A program made the position numbers and the translations under genes. 64,000 nucleotides of DNA from Neurospora tetrasperma FGSC 2508 (lineage: Eukaryota; Ascomycota; Sordariomycetes; Sordariales; Sordariaceae). A model generated the notes under the pieces. The model was not told the DNA's origin and made no database searches. It saw nothing but the letters and a program-made list of their open reading frames with translations. Location of the stretch: contig NW_009799179.1 of NCBI RefSeq assembly GCF_000213175.1, positions 8,388,705-8,452,704 of the forward strand, written 5' to 3'. The stretch's first letter is position 1. Each line of letters starts with the position of its first letter. This document shows positions 13,448-24,783 of the stretch, piece by piece.

Positions 13448-16400
13448 GAACGCTCGACGAGCGCAGTACGGCAGTATCTACCTGTAAAGATGTTTACTGC
13501 GAGCTGAATGATGCAAAACTGGATACCTATTTTTAACCTTTTGATGCAAAATAGAACAGACCTTAAGTGAATTGGCCAGCAACATGGACGGGGGGCAGCT
13601 GGGGAGGTATCACACATGTACAAGAGGGAAGGCAGCGAGTCCAGTCACTTCACAAGGCCTCGAGGCTGTACGGCAGCAAGCGGTCGATATCACCGGGCGT
13701 GAATGTGCGCATAGTGTTTCCAATCATTGATGTCTACGTATCTGTTCAACCAACTATCCGTCAACTTGGACATAATTCCCCATCCTGCTACATAGGTACC
13801 TTTTGTTACTTATTCGATCACCCCTTGGGGAACTTGACTAGGTAGGAAACTACAATGCAGTGGAATATGCGTCTGTTAAGTGATGATTCATTCTACATAC
13901 TTACATACCTACATACCTGCCCTATCGATGGATGTAGATGTCAACCTATGCGACCTGTCGGTATTGCAGTTGGTCACATGGCCACAGGCTGTCAGCTTGC
14001 GCTTCATCACACATCCGCACATCTCCATCTAGCCGCCACCTATCTACTATCCACCACCTCTTCAGATGGAGGTAGGTTTCCCTGTCAAGAAAGTCAAGTG
14101 TCAAAAGAGGAAGGAGGAGAGCGACGGAGCTGATAGAAGGCTCGGCAGGCTGGAAGGGGCCGTCGCCACTGCTTACACTGCAGATGAAAGACACAGAGAG
14201 CAAAGAAAAGAAAACTAGAGCTGTGTTGATCTTTTGCCGGATCATCTTGGACGGTCATGTAGGTAGATGGTACGTCTTTATCCGTTTGATACTGAGGCAT
14301 AAGTAACCATCAGAGTATGGCAGCCTGTCGTCTACATAAGCTCAAGCTCGGGAATGGTGATCAACAGAAGGCCATCTACATGCAGCGACGACACTGAGTG
14401 TACAGTGAGGACTGGAGAGCGACTGGACCAGACTTCTGTGTTGAGGAAAGAAAAGATACATGACAGTTCATCGCGGAACTTGAACTACAAGGAGACCTCG
14501 TTATTATTAGAGAAAAGGGGCTGTTTCTGAAAGCGTGCTCGTCTAGGCAATTCCACAGACGATATGATTTGCGATGAGACTACCTACTAGGTACTGCGTG
14601 GCACCTTCACAAAGCTTGAAACTCTCAGCTTTTCTATGACACTGCACTGAGTGTTGCAAGTATTAGGGGTAAGTAACTTGAGTATTCAGATAGAACCACG
14701 ATTGAGGGAAAGTACTACGCACATACTGACCTTAAGGTACTATGTACAGTACTGGTTGGGTCAATAGAACAATGAATGACGCCGCGTGGCCATGAAGAGA
14801 ACACTCTGATCACTCCGCCATTCCCGGGACACAATGGCACATGAAAGCCAGTAATGAGGTCTGATGTCATTTAAATAACTTCATTTGGTGACATCAATGG
14901 AAGTAACCATAGGGCGTCCAAGATTGGGAAGCATAGAGGCAAGTGCCCCTAGAGGTAGCTAAGGTACCCGACCTTGTATTAAGTGTCAGTTGTTCGACCA
15001 TGGCACTCCTTGCCCGACTGGACGCCTTTTGCGCCCTCACTCCCGACGGAGCTGAATGAGACGAAGGAGGACTGAGAAGCCACGGTACGGCAGCAAGGCA
15101 CATCTACCACTGCACTCACTCAGGCAACTGAACTTGAACCTGAAGACTGAATAGAAGGATCCATAGTAGCCCACTGCCAGAGATCGGACTGGAAAGAAAA
15201 GTAGGTATCTTGGATCAAAAACTGTTAGAGAGGGTAGTAGAGAGATCAAATTATGTATGGAAAAGTTTCCCGCTACTAACAGATGATGAGGCTGGGTACT
15301 TCCAGTTTCTGGGCAGTTGCCTGGCGGGTGGGAAGGCACAAGCTTCGCAGGGCAAGAACGGTTGCTCGAAGGTTTTAAGCTCACGGCGGTCCTGGGCTGA
15401 CCAGTGTAATTGATTGGTGTGTAGTGGTCTGATGCACCGTACTGCAGTGGTTGGAGGAAGTCGCGATGCTCTCACGACAGGAGCTGGGCGGGAGCTTGGC
15501 GGTCGATCAGATTCCGGCCAGGGAGCAAGAGCTGACCTAATATTCAGAACTTGAGAGACGGAACTTACCTCTAAGGAGGAGAAGACCTGATGGATGCATG
15601 GAAACTGCCGATCGACCAACAATTGCCTGGTACCGCAGACCGTGCATGTTCTGTTCCAAGTTTGGGCAATTGCTTCCGATACTTATATCCGCTCGCTGTC
15701 TTGGGACGATACTGGTAGCTAGAGGTAGGTGCCTAAGTACGACATCAGAGACCCGGAGACGAAAAGATCATGTTGACCTAAGTATCCAGTTGGATTGCAG
15801 TGATTGATTGAATCACTGAACATGAAAGGTCCTGTTGGGGGTGTTTCTATCCTCTTGAAGCAATCTTATCAACGAACATGGACACCGTGAAAGACCTCGA
15901 GAGTTTTCGAAGTAGCTGAGTGGCTAGTAGAAGTGCTATCCCGGTCGAATGTATAAGGTACTGTAGAAGTATCTAGATGAACAGTCCCCGTGATGGACTG
16001 CGAATACAACCAAAGGATCATTGACTGGCGGGTTGCCCAGAACCAGGAACTTCAAAAACAAGAGCCTCAGATGGCTCAAGAACCTGAGGAAGACGGGGAA
16101 GTGGCCTGCATGGTCGACAAGAGCAAAGAACAACTGATGCCACTGCAGTGCTCACTGCTTTCGAGACAGTCAGCACAGGTCGACCACGAGTCTTTCTTCC
16201 GTCGTCAAAAAAGCAGTGAGTTGAATGCATTCACTGCACCTCGCTGCCAAAATCGTCGGCCCAAATTCAAGCCAAAGCTAGTGAACCAGAGCAACGAATT
16301 ATAGGACAACGAAGGACAATTTCTAGTCTCAAATTACGGAGTGTCTTGCCAGTCTGCAATGATGTTGGCTAGGCAAAGTGCAACGCCAACAGGCAGGCGA

Positions 16401-16558
16401 GATTCTTTTGCACCGCTTCGACGGAATCGTCGTAGAAACAAACTACCTTTCACCGGTCGTTAGGGTACCGCAAGCAACAGTGAATGAAAAAGACAAACAC
16501 AACAAAAAGATGAGGAGAGCAAGAAGCTCTAACAACTATCTTGTCAAATTGAACTACG

Positions 16559-16580
16559 AAAAAAAAAAAGTTGAAAAAAA
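16559..16580 (-). terminator. Pol III terminator of the tRNA-Lys gene
   Basis: On the minus strand two T runs (7 and 11 nt) follow the tRNA 3' end by 23 and 34 nt. The first should be sufficient for termination and the second acts as back-up. This is inferred from position and from the known T-run rule for RNA polymerase III. Confidence 0.65.
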
Positions 16581-16603
16581 TTGAAGTCTTACGACGGGAA
16601 TTG

Positions 16604-16676
16604 AGCCCGACGTGGGGGTCGAACCCACAACCTTGAGATTAAGAGTCTCACGCTCTACCGATTGAGCTAGCCGGGC
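16604..16676 (-). tRNA. tRNA-Lys (anticodon CUU)
   Basis: Read on the minus strand, the 73-nt sequence starts GCCCGGCTAGCTCAATCGG and folds into a full cloverleaf. The 7-bp acceptor stem pairs GCCCGGC with GTCGGGC (one G-U). The D-arm contains the internal A box. The anticodon stem TGAGA/TCTCA closes the loop CTCTTAA, giving anticodon CUU. The T-arm GTGGG-TTCGACC-CCCAC supplies the B box. There is no intron in the anticodon loop. T runs on the transcribed strand lie just downstream (T7 at 16580-16574 and T11 at 16569-16559) and fit RNA polymerase III termination. It is free-standing, about 1.1 kb beyond the 3' end of the RAX2-type gene. Confidence 0.97.
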
Positions 16677-17776
16677 AGCTTGTTGAGCTGCCGTGATTGG
16701 TTGAGAATGAGGCTTGGATTGGGAGCCTATATATCTGATGTCCCAATTAGATTCTCAAAAGTCCACGAAAGCTGCCATTGTGCGATCATCTCCTCACCTC
16801 GTTGGCTTCAGATTCTGTGGGAAGTCAAGATTGAAGTTGCGTACATGCGAATGAAACTCAAGTTTTTTGCTCAATTTTCAGTCCCTATACTATCACTGCC
16901 GTTCAATCGTTCTCTCCTTTACCAGCCTTTCTGATTTTCAACCGTGAATATTTTCGACTAGGCTCGCTTTAAGCAGAAGGAAAAGATATGGAATGGTAGA
17001 TGCCACCCTTGATGTGATGCTAAACATTATGTACTTGAAAACAAGATTACCGCACTACACTTAGTAAGCGGGAAGTGGCTTGCTGTAGATGCAGCCTTAT
17101 AGACGAGAAAAACAGAAAAAAGAGATCAAAAAAGAAGGTTGAGGAAAGACGTCGTTGAGATATGCCCCGTAAAAAGGAAACCCTCGTCAAGTTGCGTTAC
17201 AAGGTACCTTGAATTATCGTCTCCATTACCATCAGGTCATCTCACCAGCGTCGTTGACACACCGCCACCCAGCCACACGATGATAGCACGCCACATAAGG
17301 AGATATCTCCAAACGCCCGAACAAACACAAGACGAAGGAAGCCAAGCCGTGGTATATTAGAGTTCTTCAAACAGCAGCCCTTTCCACCAACCAAGGTCTG
17401 GGTTGAGTAGATGGGTATCATTTTGGTCTGTCAACCAATCCATGTTGTGGGTGTGCGTGCTGAAAAAGCACTCCGAATTTGTAAACTCAAGAAGAAGAAG
17501 AATAAAGAAGAAGGAGCGAAAGTGAGAGAGAGGGAAAAAGGCACATAGAAAGGACGCCATGCAGCTGCCGCTACCAGTTGCCGCCTGCTGCTGAGGATTT
17601 TGTCATAAACCCGAAGTGATATTAACGCTTGATGATTGATAATGACAAAGAATGAACAAGAATGCTAGTGAAACCCCATGAAAAAGTTGTGGTATCTCCT
17701 CCTGTCTGACTGACTGACCAACAAAACCATCTAATCCCATTGAGAACCCATCTAATCGCATCACCCCAATGTCCCT
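16677..17776. other. Non-coding stretch between tRNA-Lys and RAX2-type gene
   Basis: I see no gene in these 1.1 kb. The left end contains the 5' flank of the tRNA. The right end should contain the 3' UTR of the minus-strand RAX2-type gene, whose stop lies at 17777. A purine-rich, GAA-repeat-like segment occupies about 17485-17540. Confidence 0.6.
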
Positions 17777-20700
17777 TTACATCTGAGGCGCACCAGATCG
17801 ACTTTTACTTAGCCCCTCCAGAAGCTCATGCGGTGGTATCCTCTGGATGCCACTGCCTCGGTCATACATGTGCGTCGGGGCGGGCACGTAACCCTCGCGC
17901 TTCTTGCGGATTCTGTCGAGGATCAAACCGGCCACGACGATGAGGAGCATGAGGGCGAGCGAAATGCCGAGGCCGATGAGAACAACAAACACTAGTGGCA
18001 GGTGTTTGCCATCCTTACCGAAGAAGTTCTGCTTTTCCGAGAAGACAACGGCAAGCGAGCCAGGGGTGTTATCGGAGTTGGTGGTCAGAATGTAGGGCCT
18101 GAAGCTTGCGCCGTCAAAGAGGACGCCAGAGGCTGAGCCGAAGTCGGGTAAAACAATGTGGCCGGTGACCATAAGGACCTCCTTGTCGTCGATCAGGGAG
18201 TGTTTGTCATGCGACTGGCTGAGCTGGAAGATCTGGAGACCACGGATCTTGGTGCCGGGCTGCAGGGTCTGGCCAACAGAATGCCAGGATGATCCATCAT
18301 CCTTCTCGGACTTCATGAGGTAAACCGAGCCGTTGGAGGCGGTTCCTGATACCCAGATTTGCTTGTTATCGCTTGTGCCGGCAGTAAGAACCTCGACCGG
18401 TCCGGGAAGCTGGCCGGCATCAGGGTAAGCGTCCCATACCAGGGTCTTGGGGTCGTAAGTGGCCAGGTAGGCTGAGGCGGTGTTGTTGATGGTAAGGTTG
18501 CCGCCAGCAAGGAGCAGGTTCTCATCGACCCACAAGAGCGTGTTGACGGTTCCTCCAAGGTTTTGGCCAGCTTGTTGCCATTGCGACGAAGATGTGCTGA
18601 AGAAGCAGACGCCGGGACAATCAAGAGAGCCCGCCTGAGTGAAAGATCCTCCGACATAGACATCGTCTGTGCCGTCACGAACAGCAATAGAAGAGACAGT
18701 ACCGTCACCGCCGTTCAAAGAGGGTGGTTGCGAGCTGAAGGACATGCTGGCAAGGTTGTAAGTGACCAATGCCTTCACTTCGTTGCCATTGACTGTGCCA
18801 GTGATGTTGCCACCGGCAAACAGGATATCATTGTGCACAACCAGGGCCATGACAGTTGAATCCTGTGAGATCCCATCACCAAGACTAGAGATTTCGTTGT
18901 TCCTTTTGCCGTCCATAATAAGGAGGTTGTTGATCGCAGATCCGCTACCGGTTGCAGTGAAGTGACCACCGAGAATAGTAAGATTCCTCTTGTTTTCCTG
19001 GTCGAAGATGCCTGTGACGACTCCTTGTAGGCTGTCAGCGCTATCAGCGCTTATCGAACTATCGCGCTTGGCCAATGAATTGGAGCTGGACGGCTTAGAG
19101 GGAGCTTGGATCTTCACTGGCAGACGGCTGAGCGTTTCTCCCAAGCCCGCAATGTCCCTCACACCGAGCGTGGACGATACCAACGAGCCAGCGTAGAGGG
19201 AACCGTTGCCAGAGCGATCAAGGATGGACGTTGATAGGACACCATCAATCGACTCCAACTCGAGATCCAGGTTTTGTAGCCAGTTCTTTTGTGAAGGCAC
19301 CCAAATGCCGAAACCAGTTACAGAAACAGCAGAGTTCTTATCAAAGGCATTCAGCTCGTCAAAGTCGCCGTTAACGCTCACGACAAACTCTGGAGTTGAC
19401 CCGGTAATGTTCATCGTCAAACCAACAACGCGCATGACCTTGCCATTGACACCAGCACCGAGGGGGCTCCACGTGTTCTTCTCGGTGTCGTAGGCGGCAA
19501 CATTGTTGAGACCGTCTACCGGCTTCTCGGAAGTGCTGTTAAAACTTCCTCCAACGTACAATGTGTTGCCGTCCAATATCATCGATTGAACTTCGCCGTT
19601 GAGTCCGCCATCCAATGTCTTGTTGGTCGAGTCCTTGGTGTTTAGGGCAACAACGTGCTCAGCAGATGGCGAGGTGAAGTTGCCTCCAACGAAAACGGTA
19701 TCGCCAGAGGTGGCGAGAGTGTTGACAGCGGATTTACCAGAGAAGCTCGATCCAAGGCGGTTGACAGCCAAGGCCGTGAAGTCGCTAACATTCACATGCT
19801 GGCCAGGCGTGTATTCAAACAACCCATTCAGGCCACCCGTACTGTTAATCAAGGTGAAGGCGATGCTTTGGGCGACGAGAGTAAGACTGGCCAAGTCCTG
19901 GCCAGCAACTGGCGTCAAGGTGATTTGGGGCCGAAAGCTGGACGAGCTCGCATCAACCATGCCATTATAAATCTGATCGTACTTGTCGAAGTTATTTGTC
20001 TGGAACAGTGTTTGGTCGACCGGTTCACTCTTGGTAGGGTCGGCAGTCATTTGACCTGAAAGATGAACCTGTCCTCTGCTCGAGCATGTGTCATCCTGGA
20101 GACACCCGGGTGTGTACAAGTTGACGGAGTAGAAGCCCGATTCCCTGATGTCCGGCGAGAAAACGATCTTGGCCGAGGTGTCGGTAATGGGTGCGGATAT
20201 TTGAGCAGTCAGATATTCGGAGGTGCTCTGATGAGAAGGGGTGACCTGCCAAGGGCCTGTGGCAGTAGACGACGACTTGAACTCAAGATTTGCACAAGTA
20301 GGCTCGTTGAAGTCATTGATCGCGTACGAAAAGATATCGTCTCCAAATAGCTCGATCCCGTTCAAACCTCCACCGTTTCCGTAATAGTCCGAAATATCGA
20401 TACGAAACTCGTTCATACCAATGACGTTAATGAAGTGGAAATCCTGGAATTTGATAGTCTGATTGTTGCTTAGTGGGCACTCGCTCGTACACGTAGCGTT
20501 CTTGTTCGTGACTGGGTCGACATAGGTCATGTTCATGATGCCGTTGATGGGTAGCGCAGTGAATCGCCATGTCTTTGTTCCAGCGCCGTCCAGGTGCGTG
20601 TTGTATAGGCGAAGCTTTGTCGGCCGGAAACCGTGTCTAAACTTTGCCTGCCAGAATCCCGGTGAGTTGTCCTGCAGCAACCATGTCTTGCCTGCCCCGT

Positions 20701-21535
20701 CGGTTCCGCTAGTACTGCACACAATGTTCTTGGGATCACTGAACCCATCCCTGGTTGTCGAAGGACTGGCTGAGATGGTGGCGGAGGAGAGGTTGATAAC
20801 TTGGCCATCGCGCTCAGTCGGCGCAGTCGCGTTTCCCAGACCTGTGAAGCTTCCTCCGTAAATGATATGACCATTGGATGCCTTCGTAATGGAGTTCACA
20901 GGTCCGTTAAACCCCCTAAACGGTAAATTCGTCCATCCCTGTCCCCCAACCCATGCGATCGCATTCCTAGAGTCTTTGCCGACGAAATTTCCACCCACGT
21001 ATACCGAGTTGGTGTCACGGTCACACAGTACAGCATAGACCTGACCTTCTAGACCTGACAATGTCTCGATGCTGGACGTGTTTGGGTTGAACAGCGCTAT
21101 CGCTTTGGACTCTCTAATGTCGGGACTTCCGCTTCCGTGCGTCGGCAGCTGCAAACTCGTGAAATTTCCGCCGATAATCACTCCATCCTCCTTCCCGTTG
21201 CCCTCCACAAACGTGCACATGGCCAGGATGGTCGCATCTGTGGTGACAACGGGGCTGAAGATGCCGTTGGGCATGCGTGCCATAAGCGACTGGCTGCCAT
21301 TTGTTGTGAAAGGTTGTTCATTTTGTTCCTCGAACTGGAAGAGAGATATTCCTGAAAAGTCGCCAGCAAGGGCTACCCGACCAAGGTCCTTGAGGTCAAG
21401 ATTTGTCGCGGGCGCGGGGGTAAACGATATCGCGGTGACGGGTGATAGCGCTACTGAAGATAAGGTGAGAAGAACGGATATCGGAGAGAGGGACTGGCCA
21501 CGCGCATCATTGCGCCGGCGGAAAGGCAATCGCAT
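17777..21535 (-). CDS. rax2: RAX2-type cortical cell-polarity marker protein
   Basis: This is a single-exon gene of about 1252 aa from the chosen ATG at 21535. An in-frame ATG at 21592 would add 19 residues but spoil the signal peptide. The start has a basic head (MRLPFRRR) followed by a hydrophobic signal or anchor segment. The long outer part carries many repeats of the form VYVGGNF / LYVGGSF / LLAGGNLT, the beta-propeller-like blades typical of RAX2, with numerous N-glycosylation sequons. Near the C-terminus a transmembrane helix (LPLVFVVLIGLGISLALMLL) is followed by a basic, roughly 50-residue cytoplasmic tail. The length agrees with yeast RAX2 (about 1220 aa). Known role of the family: a type I membrane glycoprotein that marks sites of polarised growth with RAX1 in yeast, and hyphal tip or branch-site choice in filamentous fungi. 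No break is visible. Confidence 0.93.
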   Translation of the reverse strand: MRLPFRRRNDARGQSLSPISVLLTLSSVALSPVTAISFTPAPATNLDLKDLGRVALAGDFSGISLFQFEEQNEQPFTTNGSQSLMARMPNGIFSPVVTTDATILAMCTFVEGNGKEDGVIIGGNFTSLQLPTHGSGSPDIRESKAIALFNPNTSSIETLSGLEGQVYAVLCDRDTNSVYVGGNFVGKDSRNAIAWVGGQGWTNLPFRGFNGPVNSITKASNGHIIYGGSFTGLGNATAPTERDGQVINLSSATISASPSTTRDGFSDPKNIVCSTSGTDGAGKTWLLQDNSPGFWQAKFRHGFRPTKLRLYNTHLDGAGTKTWRFTALPINGIMNMTYVDPVTNKNATCTSECPLSNNQTIKFQDFHFINVIGMNEFRIDISDYYGNGGGLNGIELFGDDIFSYAINDFNEPTCANLEFKSSSTATGPWQVTPSHQSTSEYLTAQISAPITDTSAKIVFSPDIRESGFYSVNLYTPGCLQDDTCSSRGQVHLSGQMTADPTKSEPVDQTLFQTNNFDKYDQIYNGMVDASSSSFRPQITLTPVAGQDLASLTLVAQSIAFTLINSTGGLNGLFEYTPGQHVNVSDFTALAVNRLGSSFSGKSAVNTLATSGDTVFVGGNFTSPSAEHVVALNTKDSTNKTLDGGLNGEVQSMILDGNTLYVGGSFNSTSEKPVDGLNNVAAYDTEKNTWSPLGAGVNGKVMRVVGLTMNITGSTPEFVVSVNGDFDELNAFDKNSAVSVTGFGIWVPSQKNWLQNLDLELESIDGVLSTSILDRSGNGSLYAGSLVSSTLGVRDIAGLGETLSRLPVKIQAPSKPSSSNSLAKRDSSISADSADSLQGVVTGIFDQENKRNLTILGGHFTATGSGSAINNLLIMDGKRNNEISSLGDGISQDSTVMALVVHNDILFAGGNITGTVNGNEVKALVTYNLASMSFSSQPPSLNGGDGTVSSIAVRDGTDDVYVGGSFTQAGSLDCPGVCFFSTSSSQWQQAGQNLGGTVNTLLWVDENLLLAGGNLTINNTASAYLATYDPKTLVWDAYPDAGQLPGPVEVLTAGTSDNKQIWVSGTASNGSVYLMKSEKDDGSSWHSVGQTLQPGTKIRGLQIFQLSQSHDKHSLIDDKEVLMVTGHIVLPDFGSASGVLFDGASFRPYILTTNSDNTPGSLAVVFSEKQNFFGKDGKHLPLVFVVLIGLGISLALMLLIVVAGLILDRIRKKREGYVPAPTHMYDRGSGIQRIPPHELLEGLSKSRSGAPQM

Positions 21536-24500
21536 CGCGATTCCGGGTAAGTTTATGTGGTGGAGAAAGATGTTGCCAACCGGAGGGAGCACATATACTG
21601 CTCTTGGTCGTGGTAGTCGGGGTCAAAGTTGCTATGGTCGGAAGGCCATAACCACGAATGGTGAGTACCTAAACAGTTGAACAGTTCGCGATAAGGTAGG
21701 GACCGAGCGCGTGGTGGTTCGAGCAGTGGGAGTTGCCGCCGACGTCAATTAGGTGAGATATCCAGGTCCGGAAGACGATCTTTAGGAAAAAAAAAAAAAA
21801 AAAAAAAAAGCGAGACGCCGTTGTTAGACGGTATCAAACGAGAGTGGTAATAATTAGTGTGAAATGGAATTAGGGAGGAGTATCCTAGTCGTCGATACCG
21901 AGCAGGTTTGCTAGGACGAGAGATTGAGGATGGGGACGGCGACGAGGTCTGGTGTGTCGACGAAGAGTTGGGCTTCGCGACCTTGCGACCTGGTTAGGTT
22001 TGTTGTGGGTTTCGCCTTGGCCGGCCGGGCGGGTGCCGCCTGAAATGTGTGATGACGCTCAAGAATGCTGAGATGGAGGGTGACCCGAACTCCCGTCTGG
22101 GTGTCGAAGAAAATGAGTGGAAGTTGTGGTACAACTGAAATGAATGAATGTGTTTGGATTGGGGGTCCTGTTGGCGTGACACTCAAGCTTCGCTCGTTGC
22201 CTCTATGTAAGGTAGTTGCACGTTGCACGGACCGCAAATTCCTCCCGCGTACTGGTACGGGCAGCCACGAGCACAACCACGGCAGCTGTTCCTGTTCCTG
22301 TCTCTGTGTTCCTTCCCTCCAGCAAATGACTGGGCAACCGGGGTCGGTGCAATGTCCGCTTATCTACAACGGGAAACACAACCGTAGCTGCGTCGACAAA
22401 TGGACCGTCGTCACCTGAAGCAGCCTTGAAAGCGGTTAGTCCTGACCGGGCGACAAGCTGCTGGTTCTTGTTCTTGTTCTCGGCCTGTTGATGTTTCAAT
22501 GTCCAAAGGGCAGCACAAACAAGATGCGCCCACAGGGCACCTTTCAACAAGAATCAAGGACGAAAAGCTGTAGGTGCCGATATCTTGATATGATATTGCT
22601 CGCGTCGCTCGTGATCAGATTTTCTGTGCCAGTTGCTGCACCTTGGAGCTCAAGGTTGGCTTGCCTGCGTTTCGAAGATGCGCGTGAGAGATGGCCCGCG
22701 CGCTCAGACAGCTTCGGACGACGGCGTGCGAGGTGGCGGATCGCTGGGCGCACGTTTATGATGGTGTGCCGTGCTTCCTCGAGTGTTCTCGATGTTTTCG
22801 ATATTGATAGCTTTGAGCCTTTGATCGATGAAGTGATGGGGGAGGATTGGCCAGGAGGCGATTTCCTTGATCTTCCACTTAGGTTCCGTTCTCCCTTGAA
22901 CGTTCAATGTCGTTTATTAAAGAGTGCTCCACAACTTAAATGAGTGTTACTCCGCTTCGCAGGCGGCTCGTCGTGCAACCCCAGGTCGCTCTTTCGTCGC
23001 ACAAAATGTCTCTCTCAACCCGTAACACAACGCAGAAAAGATGAGTGTGTTTCGAAGCTCCTGTTTGTTGTCTGATTACGCTGGTTTTCTCAAGTCTCGA
23101 GTACCGACCAAGAACGCTGCGCTGTGACGTGCATTACATTCGTAACGAGCTCTCCTTTTTCACAAGCCGGGGTCTCAATTGATGTCTCAGAGAACAACCT
23201 TAGTCCGACGATCAGGGGCCGACGGCCACGCCTTCTTCAGAGTCGAGCGATTGGTGACCGCTGGGCGACTGCACAAACGCAATACGAAGAAGAGTGACAA
23301 GACGGCTACCCGTATTGCTTCAAGATATTCAAAGACTTGGACAAGCCGAAGAAATGAGAGAAAGAGATAAGGAATGATGCGATTGAAGGGCAAAAAGAAT
23401 GGCGAGTATCGTGAAGGCGATGATTGCTGAAATGATTGTCGTGGCGCTGTTCGTTTTGTCTTCGTATCCTTCAACCTCACGAAAAACGCAGGTCGAAAGA
23501 CCCTCAAAAAGCCTCCGAAAATCTCAAACAGCGCTACCAACCCCATCAGCCAAGCCCAAGGGAAGCAGTCCACAGCGGACATTCAGGGGCACCCGGTGTT
23601 CTGCGTCGGGACTATCGTGCGATTGGGTTAGCTGGGTGAATAGCGACAGGGGTCGTCCCAGATTCCGCAGCCATCGCAGCGATCGCTTTCAGGAACGGCG
23701 ATCACCTCACAATTCACTGCAGTGACTGTCTCGGGCAGATGCTTGAGTGCTCTATGAGTTTCGATGTGAAGTGGACAGCGCTTCACACGAATATTATTTA
23801 GTCAATCAAACTCGGGAAAAAGCCACCATTCGTTAGGGAGCTAGACAAGTCTTTTGGAAGAAAGCGAGAATTCAGTTCCGAGTCCCTCGCGTGCCTCTGT
23901 GCGCAGCCGAAGCCACGAGGCGCCCGCCGCACGAACCGGCTGTCATCAGCGTTGGATCCCATCCTCCCTTCTCACCTCGGCGCTCAAAAGACCTGGACTA
24001 GACGTTCTAAGCTTCCAGCTCGGTGTTCCCCTCGCGAGCCGTTATGCATCGGCCGTATGACCTTCGAGTGGGAGCTTTCATCGTTGGGGATAGGTGTTGG
24101 TCTGTCATGGCAGCTAACTCACCAACTTGCCCAGGTACTGACATGCTTACAGGTAGAGGTTGTGAGAAATGGTACCGTTGGCTTTCACCCTACCCGCCAT
24201 TGCTATGTTTCGGCTTTCGAACCAATATCAAGTTAAAATCACCTCCGTAGTTGTATGGGGTAAAGGTATCAATGGACAATCAATGAACACGGCGCCCAAA
24301 CAGCGAACAACCGGCATTCCCAGCGTCGATCATGCGTAAAAGGAACCGTTATGGTAGAAGGCTTTGCGTTCCTGACAAAGCGGACGGGATCGACAGACGT
24401 GCGTTGCATATGACTTATGCGAAACATTTGGGGTTCATCTGGCTTTTGTACCGCCTTATTGGCGCAGGAACCTACGAAGTAACTGTGCGTTTCTAGAATA

Positions 24501-24783
24501 GACTTGGGGAATGAAACGAGCTTGTATTGGCGCGGCAACAGTTCTGTCCTTCATACCTTCTTGGAAGTGCTTTCCATATGTCACAAAGCCGAATGTACAA
24601 GGCCTGCTCAGTATAGACTCTACTCAAATTCAATGCGATTGTGTACGACAAGTCCAAACGATTGGAGACTCGGCGAACCAAGACAGCACTTCCGAGCAAT
24701 GACTGTGTTTCTGTGCCAACTGACCTCTTCCTTGGATATATCATTTATGGGTATCATCAGTCGTCGTCCATTTCCTGCAACCA
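21536..24783. other. 3.2-kb non-coding stretch upstream of RAX2-type gene
   Basis: It holds the promoter and 5' UTR of the minus-strand RAX2-type gene on its left and the 3' UTR of the minus-strand nuclease gene on its right. A 23-nt poly(A) run lies at 21787-21809. Frames of 130-150 codons occur on both strands around 22.5-23.6 kb but overlap each other, have no domain and show no splice logic, so I do not call them. Confidence 0.55.
21787..21809. repeat. poly(A) tract, 23 nt
   Basis: An uninterrupted run of 23 A (poly T on the sense strand of the RAX2-type gene), about 250 bp upstream of that gene's start. It may act as a nucleosome-disfavouring promoter element. Confidence 0.85.

Larger units (their letters stand above)
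327..16603. other. 16-kb gene-poor region
   Basis: I find no convincing protein gene here. The reading frames are short, overlap on both strands, have no recognisable domain and do not chain together through plausible splice sites. Base composition is ordinary (not RIP-like). The stretch holds the repeats and homopolymers listed separately, many short TAGG/TACC/GTAT-type runs, and one promoter-like block near 12.5 kb. Its left part is upstream of the minus-strand gene at 1-326 and probably contains that gene's promoter and 5' UTR. Its right part lies behind the RAX2-type gene and the tRNA. Long non-coding RNAs or 5' UTR introns could be present but cannot be read from sequence alone. Confidence 0.6.

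Noticed and set aside
15990-16304. 104-codon hydrophilic frame (Gln/Glu-rich)
   Set aside because: It looks protein-like in composition, but it is short, has no domain or splice partner, and its first ATG context is unremarkable. Not enough to call.
17904-21680. Several plus-strand frames of 60-200 codons over the RAX2-type gene
   Set aside because: They are antisense shadows of a long, well-supported coding frame.
22488-22943. 151-codon plus-strand frame upstream of the RAX2-type gene
   Set aside because: Overlapping frames of similar size exist on the other strand, no domain is seen and codon use is not convincing.
23187-23582. 131-codon minus-strand frame with a hydrophobic start
   Set aside because: Hydrophobicity arises from pyrimidine-rich sequence. 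No signal-peptide logic or homology is recognised, and competing plus-strand frames overlap it.
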